From positions 56,493 through 120,492 of the forward strand of contig CAKUXR010000006.1 in the NCBI GenBank assembly GCA_934700615.1: a stretch of DNA of 64,000 nt, given 5' to 3'. Shown here in pieces: positions 42,613 through 51,468 of the stretch. This DNA comes from an uncultured Bacteroidales bacterium (GTDB taxonomy: Bacteria > Bacteroidota > Bacteroidia > Bacteroidales > UBA932). The number at the start of each line of letters is the position of its first letter. The stretch's first letter is position 1. Under the pieces are notes generated by a model, which worked only from the letters and a program-made list of their open reading frames with translations, was not told the origin of the DNA and did not search any database. Both the position numbers and the translations under genes were made by a program.

Positions 42613-43599
42613 TTAAAGGTTTGCGTTGTCTTTCTTCCAGTCAGCAACTGCAGGAACGATTCCGAGACTTACGATCTCGTCACGCATCTTGCAGAGGTGA
42701 GCGTAAGAAGCGTCGAGGGAAGCCAACTCTTCAGCTGTTCCCTGAGGCATTACATAGTGGCAGCCTGTAGCGTCAATTGTTGTAGGCATAGCCATCATGA
42801 CGTTCTGGTACTTCTCGTTGTTTACGTATGTACCTGCAGGCAGTGTGAAAGGCTCTCCGCCCATTGCAGCTTCGATCATCTTCACTGCATTGTAAGCAGG
42901 GCTCTGGAATGAAGAACGGCCACGGAGTTTGATGATTGCAGAACCGCCCTGAATGGTGTTCTGTTTGATCTCGGCCATTCTCTCAGCTGAAAGACCCATC
43001 TCTGAGAGAGGTTTGCCGTCGATCTTGACCTGAGATGCGAATACTGCCATCTGCTCGCCGTGTCCACCATAAGTGTGGGCTCCTGTTACTGCGCTCTGAG
43101 GAACACCGAACTCCTTTGCGAGGTTGCTCTGGAGACGGGTAGAGTCGAGAGCTGCGAGTGATGTAAGCTGCTCCGGCTTCAGACCTGAGTGGATGAGAGC
43201 TGTAAGAGCGGTAACGTCAGCAGGGTTGAAGATAACTACAACGTGCTTTACATCAGGGCAATACTTCTTGATATAGTCGCCGAACTGAGCAGCGATCTGG
43301 CAGTTGCCTTTGAGAAGATCCTCACGGGTCATGCCCTCTTTACGTGGAGCTCCACCTGAAGAAATGATGTACTTTGCATCCTTGAAAGCAACTTCAGGAT
43401 CAACGGTCCAGGTGATGTTTGCACCCTCGAAACCGCAGTGATACATTTCCTCTGCTACACCGTGAACACCTGGCTCGAAAATATCATAAAGGCAGATGTT
43501 AGGGGTAAGGCCGAGCATAAGGGCTGTCTGAGCCATGTTGGAACCGATCATTCCGCCGGCGCCGACGATGGTCAGTTTCTCATTAGTCAAATACTTCAT
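42613..43599 (-). CDS. mdh: Malate dehydrogenase
   Basis: The protein has 328 residues. The NAD-binding loop (LTIVGAGGMIGSNMAQTALMLG), the substrate Arg region (SSGGAPRKEGMTREDLL) and the catalytic His segment (TGAHTYGGHGEQMAVF) are present. It interconverts malate and oxaloacetate, part of the route to succinate/propionate in these anaerobes. It stands alone between its own promoter and terminator. Confidence 0.92.
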   Translation of the reverse strand: MKYLTNEKLTIVGAGGMIGSNMAQTALMLGLTPNICLYDIFEPGVHGVAEEMYHCGFEGANITWTVDPEVAFKDAKYIISSGGAPRKEGMTREDLLKGNCQIAAQFGDYIKKYCPDVKHVVVIFNPADVTALTALIHSGLKPEQLTSLAALDSTRLQSNLAKEFGVPQSAVTGAHTYGGHGEQMAVFASQVKIDGKPLSEMGLSAERMAEIKQNTIQGGSAIIKLRGRSSFQSPAYNAVKMIEAAMGGEPFTLPAGTYVNNEKYQNVMMAMPTTIDATGCHYVMPQGTAEELASLDASYAHLCKMRDEIVSLGIVPAVADWKKDNANL

Positions 43600-43648
43600 A
43601 ATAAAAGTGTATTATTTAGTTATACTTGTTTTCATTTTCAAATCCCCG

Positions 43649-43656
43649 CAAAGATA
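43649..43656 (-). promoter_or_regulatory. -7 element of mdh
   Basis: TATCTTTG on the minus strand, a perfect -7 element, 50 nt before the mdh start. No clear -33 box is seen. Confidence 0.5.
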
Positions 43657-43698
43657 GCAAATCCGTCGGTAGATTGCTAACATTGCGCCGATTTTTAC

Positions 43699-43748
43699 TG
43701 CAAATCTTTAGCCAAAAAAATAAGGCAGTTTGTTCGCGAATGAAAAAA
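43699..43748 (+). repeat. Direct repeat copy 1 at the left edge of the mannan locus
   Basis: This 50-bp sequence starts TGCAAATCTTTAGCC, has the block GCAGTTTGTTCGCGAATG and ends in A-rich sequence. It matches 63864-63912 with only a few differences in the middle (AAATAAGG against AATACT). Flanking bases do not match. It lies between mdh and the mannose isomerase gene. Confidence 0.85.
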
Positions 43749-43846
43749 CAGGTCTTTAAGGTGTCAAACTACCGAGGCGCTTGCGTATGAGTTATCTCTC
43801 ACATTATCACCGACTTGATGAAATTCTGCAAAGTTTTGCAATTTTT

Positions 43847-43877
43847 TTTGCAATTTAATTAAATGTTAATACCTTTG
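43847..43877 (+). promoter_or_regulatory. Promoter of the mannose isomerase gene and start of the mannan locus
   Basis: TTTG (43847-43850), 19 nt, then TACCTTTG (43870-43877) form a consensus Bacteroidetes promoter with a leader of about 65 nt. Two TTGCAA palindromes overlap or precede the -33 box (43837-43852) and may be regulator sites. It lies in the gene-free stretch 43600-43948 with the mdh promoter and the direct repeat. Confidence 0.8.
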
Positions 43878-43948
43878 CACAAAGTATGAGTATGTTCATA
43901 CAAACAATGGATATGTAATTACAAAACCATATTTGCAACTCCGTAATC

Positions 43949-45676
43949 ATGAGAAAAAGCAATTACGACAAGTTTCCGTCGATAAAGTTGAACGGAATGA
44001 TTGTCACGGGATGGGACGCGATCAGGACAGTTTTAGAACAAACCGGAAAGACTGTCGTGGCGGTCGATTTGTATGTTGGTACATATGAAGACGAAATCGT
44101 CAGGGAGCTTTCGAAGGGATTTGACATCGTCATTGACACCAGAACTCTTATGAAGAGTGAGGAAGAAATCTTGTCAATGACTCAGCCGTTTATGACTGAC
44201 GATGTTCTTTTCGGTTATCTCACCAACTTGAGAATCAAGGATTTCTTCAACATTGACAAAATCGAAGAAACTAAAAACATTGACCTGAATACCGGCAAGC
44301 GGATTCTGGTCGTTGGACCAGGGGCGATTCTTGCTGCTCCTGTGGGGGCGACATTGGTCTATGCCGATATGGCGAGATGGGAGATTCAGCAGAGATTCCG
44401 CAGGCATGAGGTGAAGGGACTCGGTGTGGACAATCACGCGGATGCCGTATCGCTCCAGTACAAACGTGGCCTGTTCATAGACTGGCGTGTACTTGATTTA
44501 TATAAGGACAAGATAATGGGTTCGGTGGAGTATTGGATAGATACCAATGACGCTGCTGAACCTAAGATGATAGATGCGGATACGTTCCGTCGTGGAATGG
44601 AGACTGCTGCAACCAATCCGTTCAGAGTCGTGCCTTTCTTCGATCCTGCACCTTGGGGCGGCCAGTGGATGAAAGACGTCTGTGACCTGGACAGGAGCAA
44701 GGCGAATTTCGGATGGTGCTTCGACTGCGTGCCGGAGGAAAACAGTCTGTATCTGGAGGTGAACGGCACTCGTTTCGAACTTCCGTCACAGGATCTTATT
44801 CTCAGCAAGAGCAGGGAAGTGCTCGGGGAAGTCGTGGAGGCGAGATTCGGCAAAGATTTTCCGATACGTTTCGACTTTCTTGATACAATCGGCGGAGGTA
44901 ACCTCAGTCTTCAGGTGCATCCTACCACTCAGTTTATCAGAGAGAATATGGGAATGCCTTATACCCAGGATGAAAGCTACTATCTTCTCGATGCGACTGA
45001 TGAGGCTGTGGTTTATCTTGGCGTGAAAAACGGAGTGGACAAGAATCAGATGATAGAAGATTTGAGGGCGGCTCAGAGGGGCGAGATTGTTTTCGACGCC
45101 GAGAAATATGTGAACAAGATTCCGGCCAAGAAACATGACCATTATCTGATTCCCGGCGGTACGATACATTGTTCCGGCGCGGGCAGCATGGTGCTTGAAA
45201 TTAGCGCTACGCCTAATCTCTTTACATTTAAATTGTGGGATTGGCAGCGGCTCGGACTGGACGGCAAGCCAAGACCGATCAATGTGGAGAGAGGTCGTCA
45301 TGTCATCGCATGGGAACGCGATACGGACTATGTCCATGAACATCTTGCAAATCATTTCGAGCCGGTTGCTGAAGGTGAGGGATGGAATGAAATACGTACT
45401 GGACTGCATCCTAATGAGTTTATCGAGACGAGAAGGACTGAATTTACGGTTCCTGTAACATTCCAGACGGACGGCGGCGTGCAGGTTCTCAATCTCGTTG
45501 AAGGTGATGAGTCAGTGGTCGAGAGCGTGGATGGAAGTTTCAGCCCGTTCGTAGTGCATTATGCAGAGACATTCATCATTCCAGGCAGCATTAAGGAATA
45601 TAGAATCAGGCCGTATGGTCTTTCCGAAGGCAAGAAGTGTATGGTAATACGCGCCTATATAAGGTTTCACGCATAA
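43949..45676 (+). CDS. Class I mannose-6-phosphate isomerase with long N-terminal domain
   Basis: The protein has 575 residues. The C-terminal half matches type I phosphomannose isomerase: FLDTIGGGNLSLQVHPTTQFIRENMG with zinc-ligand His, YYLLDATDEAVVYLGVK, HYLIPGGTIHCSGAG. It would turn mannose-6-phosphate into fructose-6-phosphate. The first 210 residues are extra compared with classic enzymes and look like a Rossmann or kinase-type fold without a P-loop (RILVVGPGAILAAPVGATLVYADMARWEIQQRF). Long forms like this occur in Bacteroidetes. The position at the head of the mannan locus supports the role. Confidence 0.85.
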   Translation: MRKSNYDKFPSIKLNGMIVTGWDAIRTVLEQTGKTVVAVDLYVGTYEDEIVRELSKGFDIVIDTRTLMKSEEEILSMTQPFMTDDVLFGYLTNLRIKDFFNIDKIEETKNIDLNTGKRILVVGPGAILAAPVGATLVYADMARWEIQQRFRRHEVKGLGVDNHADAVSLQYKRGLFIDWRVLDLYKDKIMGSVEYWIDTNDAAEPKMIDADTFRRGMETAATNPFRVVPFFDPAPWGGQWMKDVCDLDRSKANFGWCFDCVPEENSLYLEVNGTRFELPSQDLILSKSREVLGEVVEARFGKDFPIRFDFLDTIGGGNLSLQVHPTTQFIRENMGMPYTQDESYYLLDATDEAVVYLGVKNGVDKNQMIEDLRAAQRGEIVFDAEKYVNKIPAKKHDHYLIPGGTIHCSGAGSMVLEISATPNLFTFKLWDWQRLGLDGKPRPINVERGRHVIAWERDTDYVHEHLANHFEPVAEGEGWNEIRTGLHPNEFIETRRTEFTVPVTFQTDGGVQVLNLVEGDESVVESVDGSFSPFVVHYAETFIIPGSIKEYRIRPYGLSEGKKCMVIRAYIRFHA

Positions 45677-45687
45677 AGAATTATGCT

Positions 45688-46794
45688 ATGTACGAGAATG
45701 ACCACAGAATAGTAATGACACTGGATGCCGGGGGAACGAACTTCGTCTTTTCGGCCATCCGAGGATGCCGTGAAATCGTAGCCCCCGTCAGGTTGGATGC
45801 TGTCAATGATGATATTGCCCGTTGTCTGGATACGTTGGTGTCCGGATTTGAGGCCATTGAAAAAGAGCTGCTTCCGGAGAAACCGGCGGCAATCAGTTTC
45901 GCTTTTCCCGGACCTGCAGACTACAAGGCAGGCATAATCGGTGATTTGCCGAACTTCCCATGTTTCAGAGGCGGCGTAGCAATGGGCCCGTTCCTTTCTG
46001 AAAAGTTCGGAATACCTGTATTCATCAATAATGACGGTAACCTTTTCGCTTATGGCGAGGCGCTCGTGGGCACACTCCCAAAAGTGAATAGAATGCTCGA
46101 AGAGGCAGGAAGCGCGATGCGGTATAAAAATTTGCTCGGTATAACGCTCGGCACCGGCTTTGGTGGCGGAGTCGTGATAGACGGCAAACTCCTTTCCGGA
46201 GACAACGGGTGCGGTGGAGATGTGTGGCTGATGAGAAATAGTCTGTATCCGGAATTGATAGCAGAAGAAAGTGTCAGCATCCGCGCTGTCAGGCGTGTTT
46301 ACCGAGAATATGCGAAAGAAGATGCCAGAGAGAATCTGACCCCGAAAGATATCTTCGATATAGCAGAAGGAATCTCTGAGGGTAATGTCAATGCAGCAAG
46401 ACAGGCTTTTTCACAGCTTGGAAAAGCGGCGGCGGATGCAATAGTCCACGCTTTGGACATTATTGATGGTCTTGTAGTTATAGGCGGAGGCCTTTCAGGT
46501 GCTGCCAAATACATTGTCCCTGCTATGAAAGAGCAGATGAAGTCCATGCTCTCCACTTTCGGAGGCGACCATTTCCCATGCCTTCAGAGTGAAGTTTATG
46601 ATCTGAATGACACTGAAGAACTTGCAGAGTTCCTGAGAGATGACTCTACACTTGTTCAAGTGCCAGGCACAGAACGGAGCGTGCGCTACAGGAACAGCCG
46701 CAAGACCGGCATTGCGGTCAGTTCCATCGGCATGAGTACGGCGATTGCGTTGGGTGCTTACGCATTTGCGCTGAATAATTTGAATAAATCTTAA
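45688..46794 (+). CDS. ROK family sugar kinase (probable manno- or hexokinase)
   Basis: The protein has 368 residues from the ATG at 45688, 11 nt after the isomerase stop; a longer in-frame start would run into that gene. ROK features are the phosphate loop (VMTLDAGGTNFVFSAI), the sugar site (VFINNDGNLFAYGE) and GITLGTGFGGGVVIDGKL. The Cys-rich zinc motif of many ROK proteins is absent, and there is no DNA-binding domain. Next to a mannose-6-phosphate isomerase and a permease, phosphorylation of free mannose is the likely job. Confidence 0.85.
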   Translation: MYENDHRIVMTLDAGGTNFVFSAIRGCREIVAPVRLDAVNDDIARCLDTLVSGFEAIEKELLPEKPAAISFAFPGPADYKAGIIGDLPNFPCFRGGVAMGPFLSEKFGIPVFINNDGNLFAYGEALVGTLPKVNRMLEEAGSAMRYKNLLGITLGTGFGGGVVIDGKLLSGDNGCGGDVWLMRNSLYPELIAEESVSIRAVRRVYREYAKEDARENLTPKDIFDIAEGISEGNVNAARQAFSQLGKAAADAIVHALDIIDGLVVIGGGLSGAAKYIVPAMKEQMKSMLSTFGGDHFPCLQSEVYDLNDTEELAEFLRDDSTLVQVPGTERSVRYRNSRKTGIAVSSIGMSTAIALGAYAFALNNLNKS

Positions 46795-46812
46795 TAACCA
46801 AGTTATAACGAT

Positions 46813-49800
46813 ATGAATCCATCTAAAATCCATGAACTGACAAGGTCGGTGTTCTCCATAGCGGGAAAGGCACTTGCGGCCTTGGTCGTTTTCATCGCCG
46901 CGGGCACAGCCCAGACGGCGTTTGCTCAGAACGGAACTGTCAAGGTTACAGGTAAGGTGACCTGTGGCGGAGAAAGCGTTATTGGCGCATCCGTAATGGT
47001 GAAAGGTACATCAACCGGAACAGTGACCGACATTGACGGTTCTTACGGCATTCAGGTCAGGCCTGATGCGACTCTCCTCATTTCGGCAATCGGCTATTCT
47101 TCTGAGGAGGTCAATGTTGATGGCAGAACAGTCATTGACATAAAACTGGCTGAAGAGTCGCTAAGTCTTGCTGATGCTGTCGTGGTCGGTTACGGCGTGC
47201 AGAAAAAAGTGAACTTGACTGGCGCGGTTTCAAGCGTTTCTGCAGAAGACCTCAAGGGCAAGCCTGTTGCAAACGTCCTGGAAGGCCTTCAGGGTACGAC
47301 TCCTGGACTTGTAATCCAGCAGGGCTCTTCGACTCCGGGCGGTTCCCCTACACTCAATATCCGTGGTTACAACACCATGAACAACAATGATCCGCTCGTG
47401 ATCATTGATGGAATCGAAGGCTCTCTGGCGAACCTCAACCCGTCAGACATTGAGCAGATTTCAGTCCTGAAAGACGCTTCCTCTACAGCGATCTACGGTT
47501 CACGTGCATCCAACGGCGTCATTCTGGTGACTACCAGCAAGGGCAATGAAGGAAAATCCGAAGTGAACTACAATATGACTTACGGTCTTCAGCAGGCTAC
47601 CAAACTCCCTACTGTAGTGGATTCCTGGCTGTATTGCGAACTTTACAACGAGGCGGCAGTAAACTCCGGCCGCCCGACCAAGTTCACGGCAGAGGAAATC
47701 GCAAATTATAGGAACGGAGGAACCAACTGCAAGTGGATCAATGAGATATACAAGGATTATGCTTCACAGCAGACCCACAATATTTCAGTGACAGGCGGCA
47801 ATCAGAAGCTTTCTTACATGGCCTCAGTCGGCTATCTGAAACAGAATTCACTCTTCAAGGGTCCAAATTACGGTTACGACAGGTACAATGGACGACTCAA
47901 TGTCAGCCACAAGGTCCTGGATAATCTTACCGTAGCCCTTACATCACAGTTTACCCGTAATAATATCAAAGATCACGCGTACTGGACAGAGTGGATTATC
48001 GAGCAGTGCAACCGTATGCCTTCCATCTACAATATCAAGAATGAAGACGGCACATACAATTATCCTTCAGGTTCCAACAGCAACTCGCTCGAAAGACTCG
48101 AAACCGGCGGATACCGCAGAAGCGTGAACGACGATATGAGCGGAACGCTTTCGGCTGACTGGACAATCGTAAAAGGTCTCAAACTCTCTCTGCAGGGTGG
48201 TGCGAGATATCTGAACAACAACACCCACGAGAACCGAAAGGCCTCTGACAATCCTCTTTCCGGCGATACTGAGAACCATATCAGCGAGTCATTCAACCGC
48301 AGCACCAAATACACTGCGACAGCGATGCTTTCATACAACACCACGATCGCTGAAAAACATAATCTCGGAGCTCTCGTAGGTTATGGATATGAAGGAGAAC
48401 AATCCAACTGGTTCTCTACTCAGCGAATTACAGATAACCACGACTACGATGTGACGGTAGGTGAGGTTACAGGTTCCGAGAAGACACCTATAAAAAATGC
48501 CAGCAATGCATCTGACTGGTCTCTATATTCAGCATTCGCAAGAATCAACTACAATTATGATGAAAAATATCTTCTCGAGGTCAATCTCAGAAATGACTAC
48601 TCATCATATTTCGCAAAAGGCAACCGTTCCGGTCTTTTCCCTTCATTCTCAGCAGGTTGGAGACTTTCGCAGGAAGATTTCTGGGAAAATGTCCGCCATT
48701 ATGTCTCCACAATGAAACTCAGGGGTTCTTGGGGTCTTGTCGGAAACAACAGGATCGGTGCTTACCAATACCAACAGTCAGTGACCGTGAATCCGAGCGG
48801 TATGGTATTCGACAATACTTCAGCACCTACAGCAGGTTTTGCATCTGCCAATCCTGGAATCAAATGGGAAACTACCCGTATGACCGACATTGGTCTCGAC
48901 CTCGGTTTCCTCAAGGACAATCTCACCCTGTCATTTGACTATTTCAACAATACCACACGTGATATCCTTGTAAATCTTTCTGTTCCAGGCATATTCGGTA
49001 ACGGCGCGCCTATTTCGAATGCCGCGGAAGTAAGGACACAGGGTTGGGAGTTGGCAGTCAACTATCATTTCAAGACCGGTATCGTGAACCACAATGTCAG
49101 TGGAAACGTATCCGACAGCTGGAACAAGGTCCTCAGTACCAAGGGCAATGAGCTTCATTATGGCTCCGACGTGACTACCATAATCAAGGAAGGTTATCCT
49201 CTCTGGTCTTACTATACCCTCAGAAGCAACGGCTTCTTCCAGAGCGATGAGGAGGCTGCATCAAGCCCTCATCCGGCAGAGTGCGAACCGAAAGCCGGTG
49301 ATATCAAGTATATCGACAAGAACAATGACGGTGTCATCGATGACAATGACCGTTTCATTGTAGGCAATGACTTCCCGAGATACACCTTCGGTTTCAACTA
49401 CAATCTTGAAGTCAAGGGCTTCTGGTTCTCCATGTTCCTTCAGGGCGTAGGCAAGAGAAGCAGATGGATGAGAGGTGAATCTGTAGAGGCGTTCCACAAC
49501 AATAACGAAGGCCCTGTGCTCGACTTTCATGTTTACCGCTGGACACCATCCAACCGCAATGCTTCTTATCCGAGACTTACGATGGGCAGCGAATCCAAGA
49601 ACAACGCCATGAAGTCAGACTTCTGGATTCAGAATGCTGCATACCTCAGAGTCAAGAACTTGCAGGTGGGCTACTCGTTCCCTGAACAGCTTTTGAAGAA
49701 AATCCATTTCAAGGGACTTCAGGTCTATCTGACTTGCGAAAATCCTTTCGTGTTTACAAAGATGAAGGGCGGATGGGATCCGGAATACAATGCTGACGGT

Positions 49801-49860
49801 TCAGGTCGTGCATATCCGGTAGCAAGAGTTTACTCTGTCGGCCTCAATGTTAAATTTTAA
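46813..49860 (+). CDS. SusC/RagA-type TonB-dependent receptor
   Basis: The protein has 1015 residues. A signal peptide ending near QTAFAQ is followed by a carboxypeptidase-D-like regulatory domain (VKVTGKVTCGGESVIGASVMVKGTSTGTVTDIDGSY), a plug domain (VVVGYGVQKKVNLTGAVSSV, PLVIIDGIEG, SVLKDASSTAIYGSRASNGVILVTT) and a large beta-barrel ending in GLNVKF. It imports oligosaccharides through the outer membrane with the SusD lipoprotein encoded 15 nt downstream. It lies 18 nt after the kinase gene. Confidence 0.97.
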   Translation: MNPSKIHELTRSVFSIAGKALAALVVFIAAGTAQTAFAQNGTVKVTGKVTCGGESVIGASVMVKGTSTGTVTDIDGSYGIQVRPDATLLISAIGYSSEEVNVDGRTVIDIKLAEESLSLADAVVVGYGVQKKVNLTGAVSSVSAEDLKGKPVANVLEGLQGTTPGLVIQQGSSTPGGSPTLNIRGYNTMNNNDPLVIIDGIEGSLANLNPSDIEQISVLKDASSTAIYGSRASNGVILVTTSKGNEGKSEVNYNMTYGLQQATKLPTVVDSWLYCELYNEAAVNSGRPTKFTAEEIANYRNGGTNCKWINEIYKDYASQQTHNISVTGGNQKLSYMASVGYLKQNSLFKGPNYGYDRYNGRLNVSHKVLDNLTVALTSQFTRNNIKDHAYWTEWIIEQCNRMPSIYNIKNEDGTYNYPSGSNSNSLERLETGGYRRSVNDDMSGTLSADWTIVKGLKLSLQGGARYLNNNTHENRKASDNPLSGDTENHISESFNRSTKYTATAMLSYNTTIAEKHNLGALVGYGYEGEQSNWFSTQRITDNHDYDVTVGEVTGSEKTPIKNASNASDWSLYSAFARINYNYDEKYLLEVNLRNDYSSYFAKGNRSGLFPSFSAGWRLSQEDFWENVRHYVSTMKLRGSWGLVGNNRIGAYQYQQSVTVNPSGMVFDNTSAPTAGFASANPGIKWETTRMTDIGLDLGFLKDNLTLSFDYFNNTTRDILVNLSVPGIFGNGAPISNAAEVRTQGWELAVNYHFKTGIVNHNVSGNVSDSWNKVLSTKGNELHYGSDVTTIIKEGYPLWSYYTLRSNGFFQSDEEAASSPHPAECEPKAGDIKYIDKNNDGVIDDNDRFIVGNDFPRYTFGFNYNLEVKGFWFSMFLQGVGKRSRWMRGESVEAFHNNNEGPVLDFHVYRWTPSNRNASYPRLTMGSESKNNAMKSDFWIQNAAYLRVKNLQVGYSFPEQLLKKIHFKGLQVYLTCENPFVFTKMKGGWDPEYNADGSGRAYPVARVYSVGLNVKF

Positions 49861-49875
49861 TCGAAGTCACGAGAT

Positions 49876-51468
49876 ATGAAGAATATATTTTACAAACTTG
49901 CAGTAATTGCCGGCTCGGCCATTACATTGTCCTCCTGCGTCAGTCTTGACACGGAACCGTATGACAGGACTACGGACCTTACATATTGGAGCAAGGATGA
50001 AAGTGCTGCAATCAATGTCCTGAACAGCTGTTATGCTTCTATGTACAGCCTGTTTGAAATTGTGGAGTCGGAAGGTGCTACTGACAATGCATACGTAAAA
50101 TCACTCACTACGACCCAGGCACTTGGAAACGGATCCCTCAGCACTGACGACAGTTATGTCAAGAGCATTTGGGACCACTATTATGCGAGCATCAGGCTGT
50201 GCAATGAACTTCTCAACAACATTGACAAGGTTCCCGGCCTGAGCGCTGAGAACAAGTCAAGCTATATCGCGCAGTGCAAGACCCTCAAGGCGCTGTTCTA
50301 CTATGAACTCTATACCAAGTTCGGCAATGTGCCTTATACCGATAAAGTGCTGACTGTCAATGAAAGTACGACAATCGGCCGTACGGACAGGTCTGTAGTG
50401 AAGCAGAATGTCATTGACAATCTCAAGGCTGCGATTCCTGATCTTCCCGAGTCATACGGCGCAGGCGACAAAGGCAGGATTACTGCCGGTGCCGCAAAGG
50501 CTATATTGGCAAAGGTCTATCTTTTCGACGGCGAGTTTGCTGAAGTGAAGAACCTTACAGATGAGATAATGAAATCCGGCACATACAGCCTGTTCCCAAG
50601 TTATTCGGGGCTTTTCGATATTGCCAATGAGGGAAATTCAGAAGTTATCCTGGATGTCCAATATACTCCTGTTCTCCGCGAGTGGAGTATGAGAGAGGCC
50701 GGTTTCGTGCCGCCTTCACTTGGTGGCTACTGCAGCATTGCCCCTACTCAGGAACTTGTGGACAGCTACATCATGCTCAACGGCAAGGGTATCAAGGAGT
50801 CAGGCTCGGGCTATGACACCTCAAATCCTTACTCTGACCGTGATCCGCGTCTTGCCGCCACAATTATCTATACCGGCAATTCATACAAGCTTCCTGACGG
50901 TTCTGATGCCGTGATTGACTGCAATACGGGCAATGATGCTTACGGTACCACATCTGACGTCACACCTACCGGGTATTATCTCAAGAAATGGTGGGATCCG
51001 ACTTATCGTCTGACATTGCTTTCGGGTCTGAATACTATCGTTATCCGTTATGCTGATGTGCTTCTGATGAATGCCGAGGCTCATGCTGAGCTAGGTATTC
51101 TCAATGCTGATGTCTGGAACAATACCGTGAAGGAAATCCGTAAGAGAGCAGGCTTCACTGATGCGGCAGCTCTTGACTTCAATGCTTCTGCAGACAACAA
51201 GGCCATTATCCGCAACGAACGTCGCTGTGAGCTTGCATTTGAAGGCGCGAGACTCAAGGACATCATCCGATGGAGAATTGCGGAGAAGGTTCTGAACGGC
51301 AATGTGCACGGATTCTACACCGGAGCCGCTGTCGGAACAGATGATGGATATGTGATCCTGGAGAAGAGATCGTTCAATCCTGACAAGAACTACTATTGGC
51401 CAATTCCACAGAAGGACATTGACCTGAACAAGAATCTCGACCAAAACCCTAATTGGAGCAGAAAATGA
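49876..51468 (+). CDS. SusD/RagB-type nutrient-binding outer membrane lipoprotein
   Basis: The protein has 530 residues. A lipoprotein signal (VIAGSAITLSSCVSLDTEPYDRTTD) is followed by the TPR-based SusD fold (LYTKFGNVPYTDKVLT, RITAGAAKAILAKVYLFDG, IRNERRCELAFEGARLKDIIRWR, YYWPIPQKDIDLNKNLDQNP). It forms the lid on SusC. Its stop codon overlaps the next start (ATGA). Confidence 0.97.
   Translation: MKNIFYKLAVIAGSAITLSSCVSLDTEPYDRTTDLTYWSKDESAAINVLNSCYASMYSLFEIVESEGATDNAYVKSLTTTQALGNGSLSTDDSYVKSIWDHYYASIRLCNELLNNIDKVPGLSAENKSSYIAQCKTLKALFYYELYTKFGNVPYTDKVLTVNESTTIGRTDRSVVKQNVIDNLKAAIPDLPESYGAGDKGRITAGAAKAILAKVYLFDGEFAEVKNLTDEIMKSGTYSLFPSYSGLFDIANEGNSEVILDVQYTPVLREWSMREAGFVPPSLGGYCSIAPTQELVDSYIMLNGKGIKESGSGYDTSNPYSDRDPRLAATIIYTGNSYKLPDGSDAVIDCNTGNDAYGTTSDVTPTGYYLKKWWDPTYRLTLLSGLNTIVIRYADVLLMNAEAHAELGILNADVWNNTVKEIRKRAGFTDAAALDFNASADNKAIIRNERRCELAFEGARLKDIIRWRIAEKVLNGNVHGFYTGAAVGTDDGYVILEKRSFNPDKNYYWPIPQKDIDLNKNLDQNPNWSRK

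Noticed and set aside
42882..43070. Open frames antisense to mdh, the PUL and ribosomal genes
   Set aside because: They shadow strongly supported genes, lack recognisable motifs and have no promoter or conserved start.
43847..43877. Direct repeat copy 1 as the promoter of the mannan locus
   Set aside because: The repeat ends about 100 nt before the consensus promoter, and the second copy has no promoter at the same distance.
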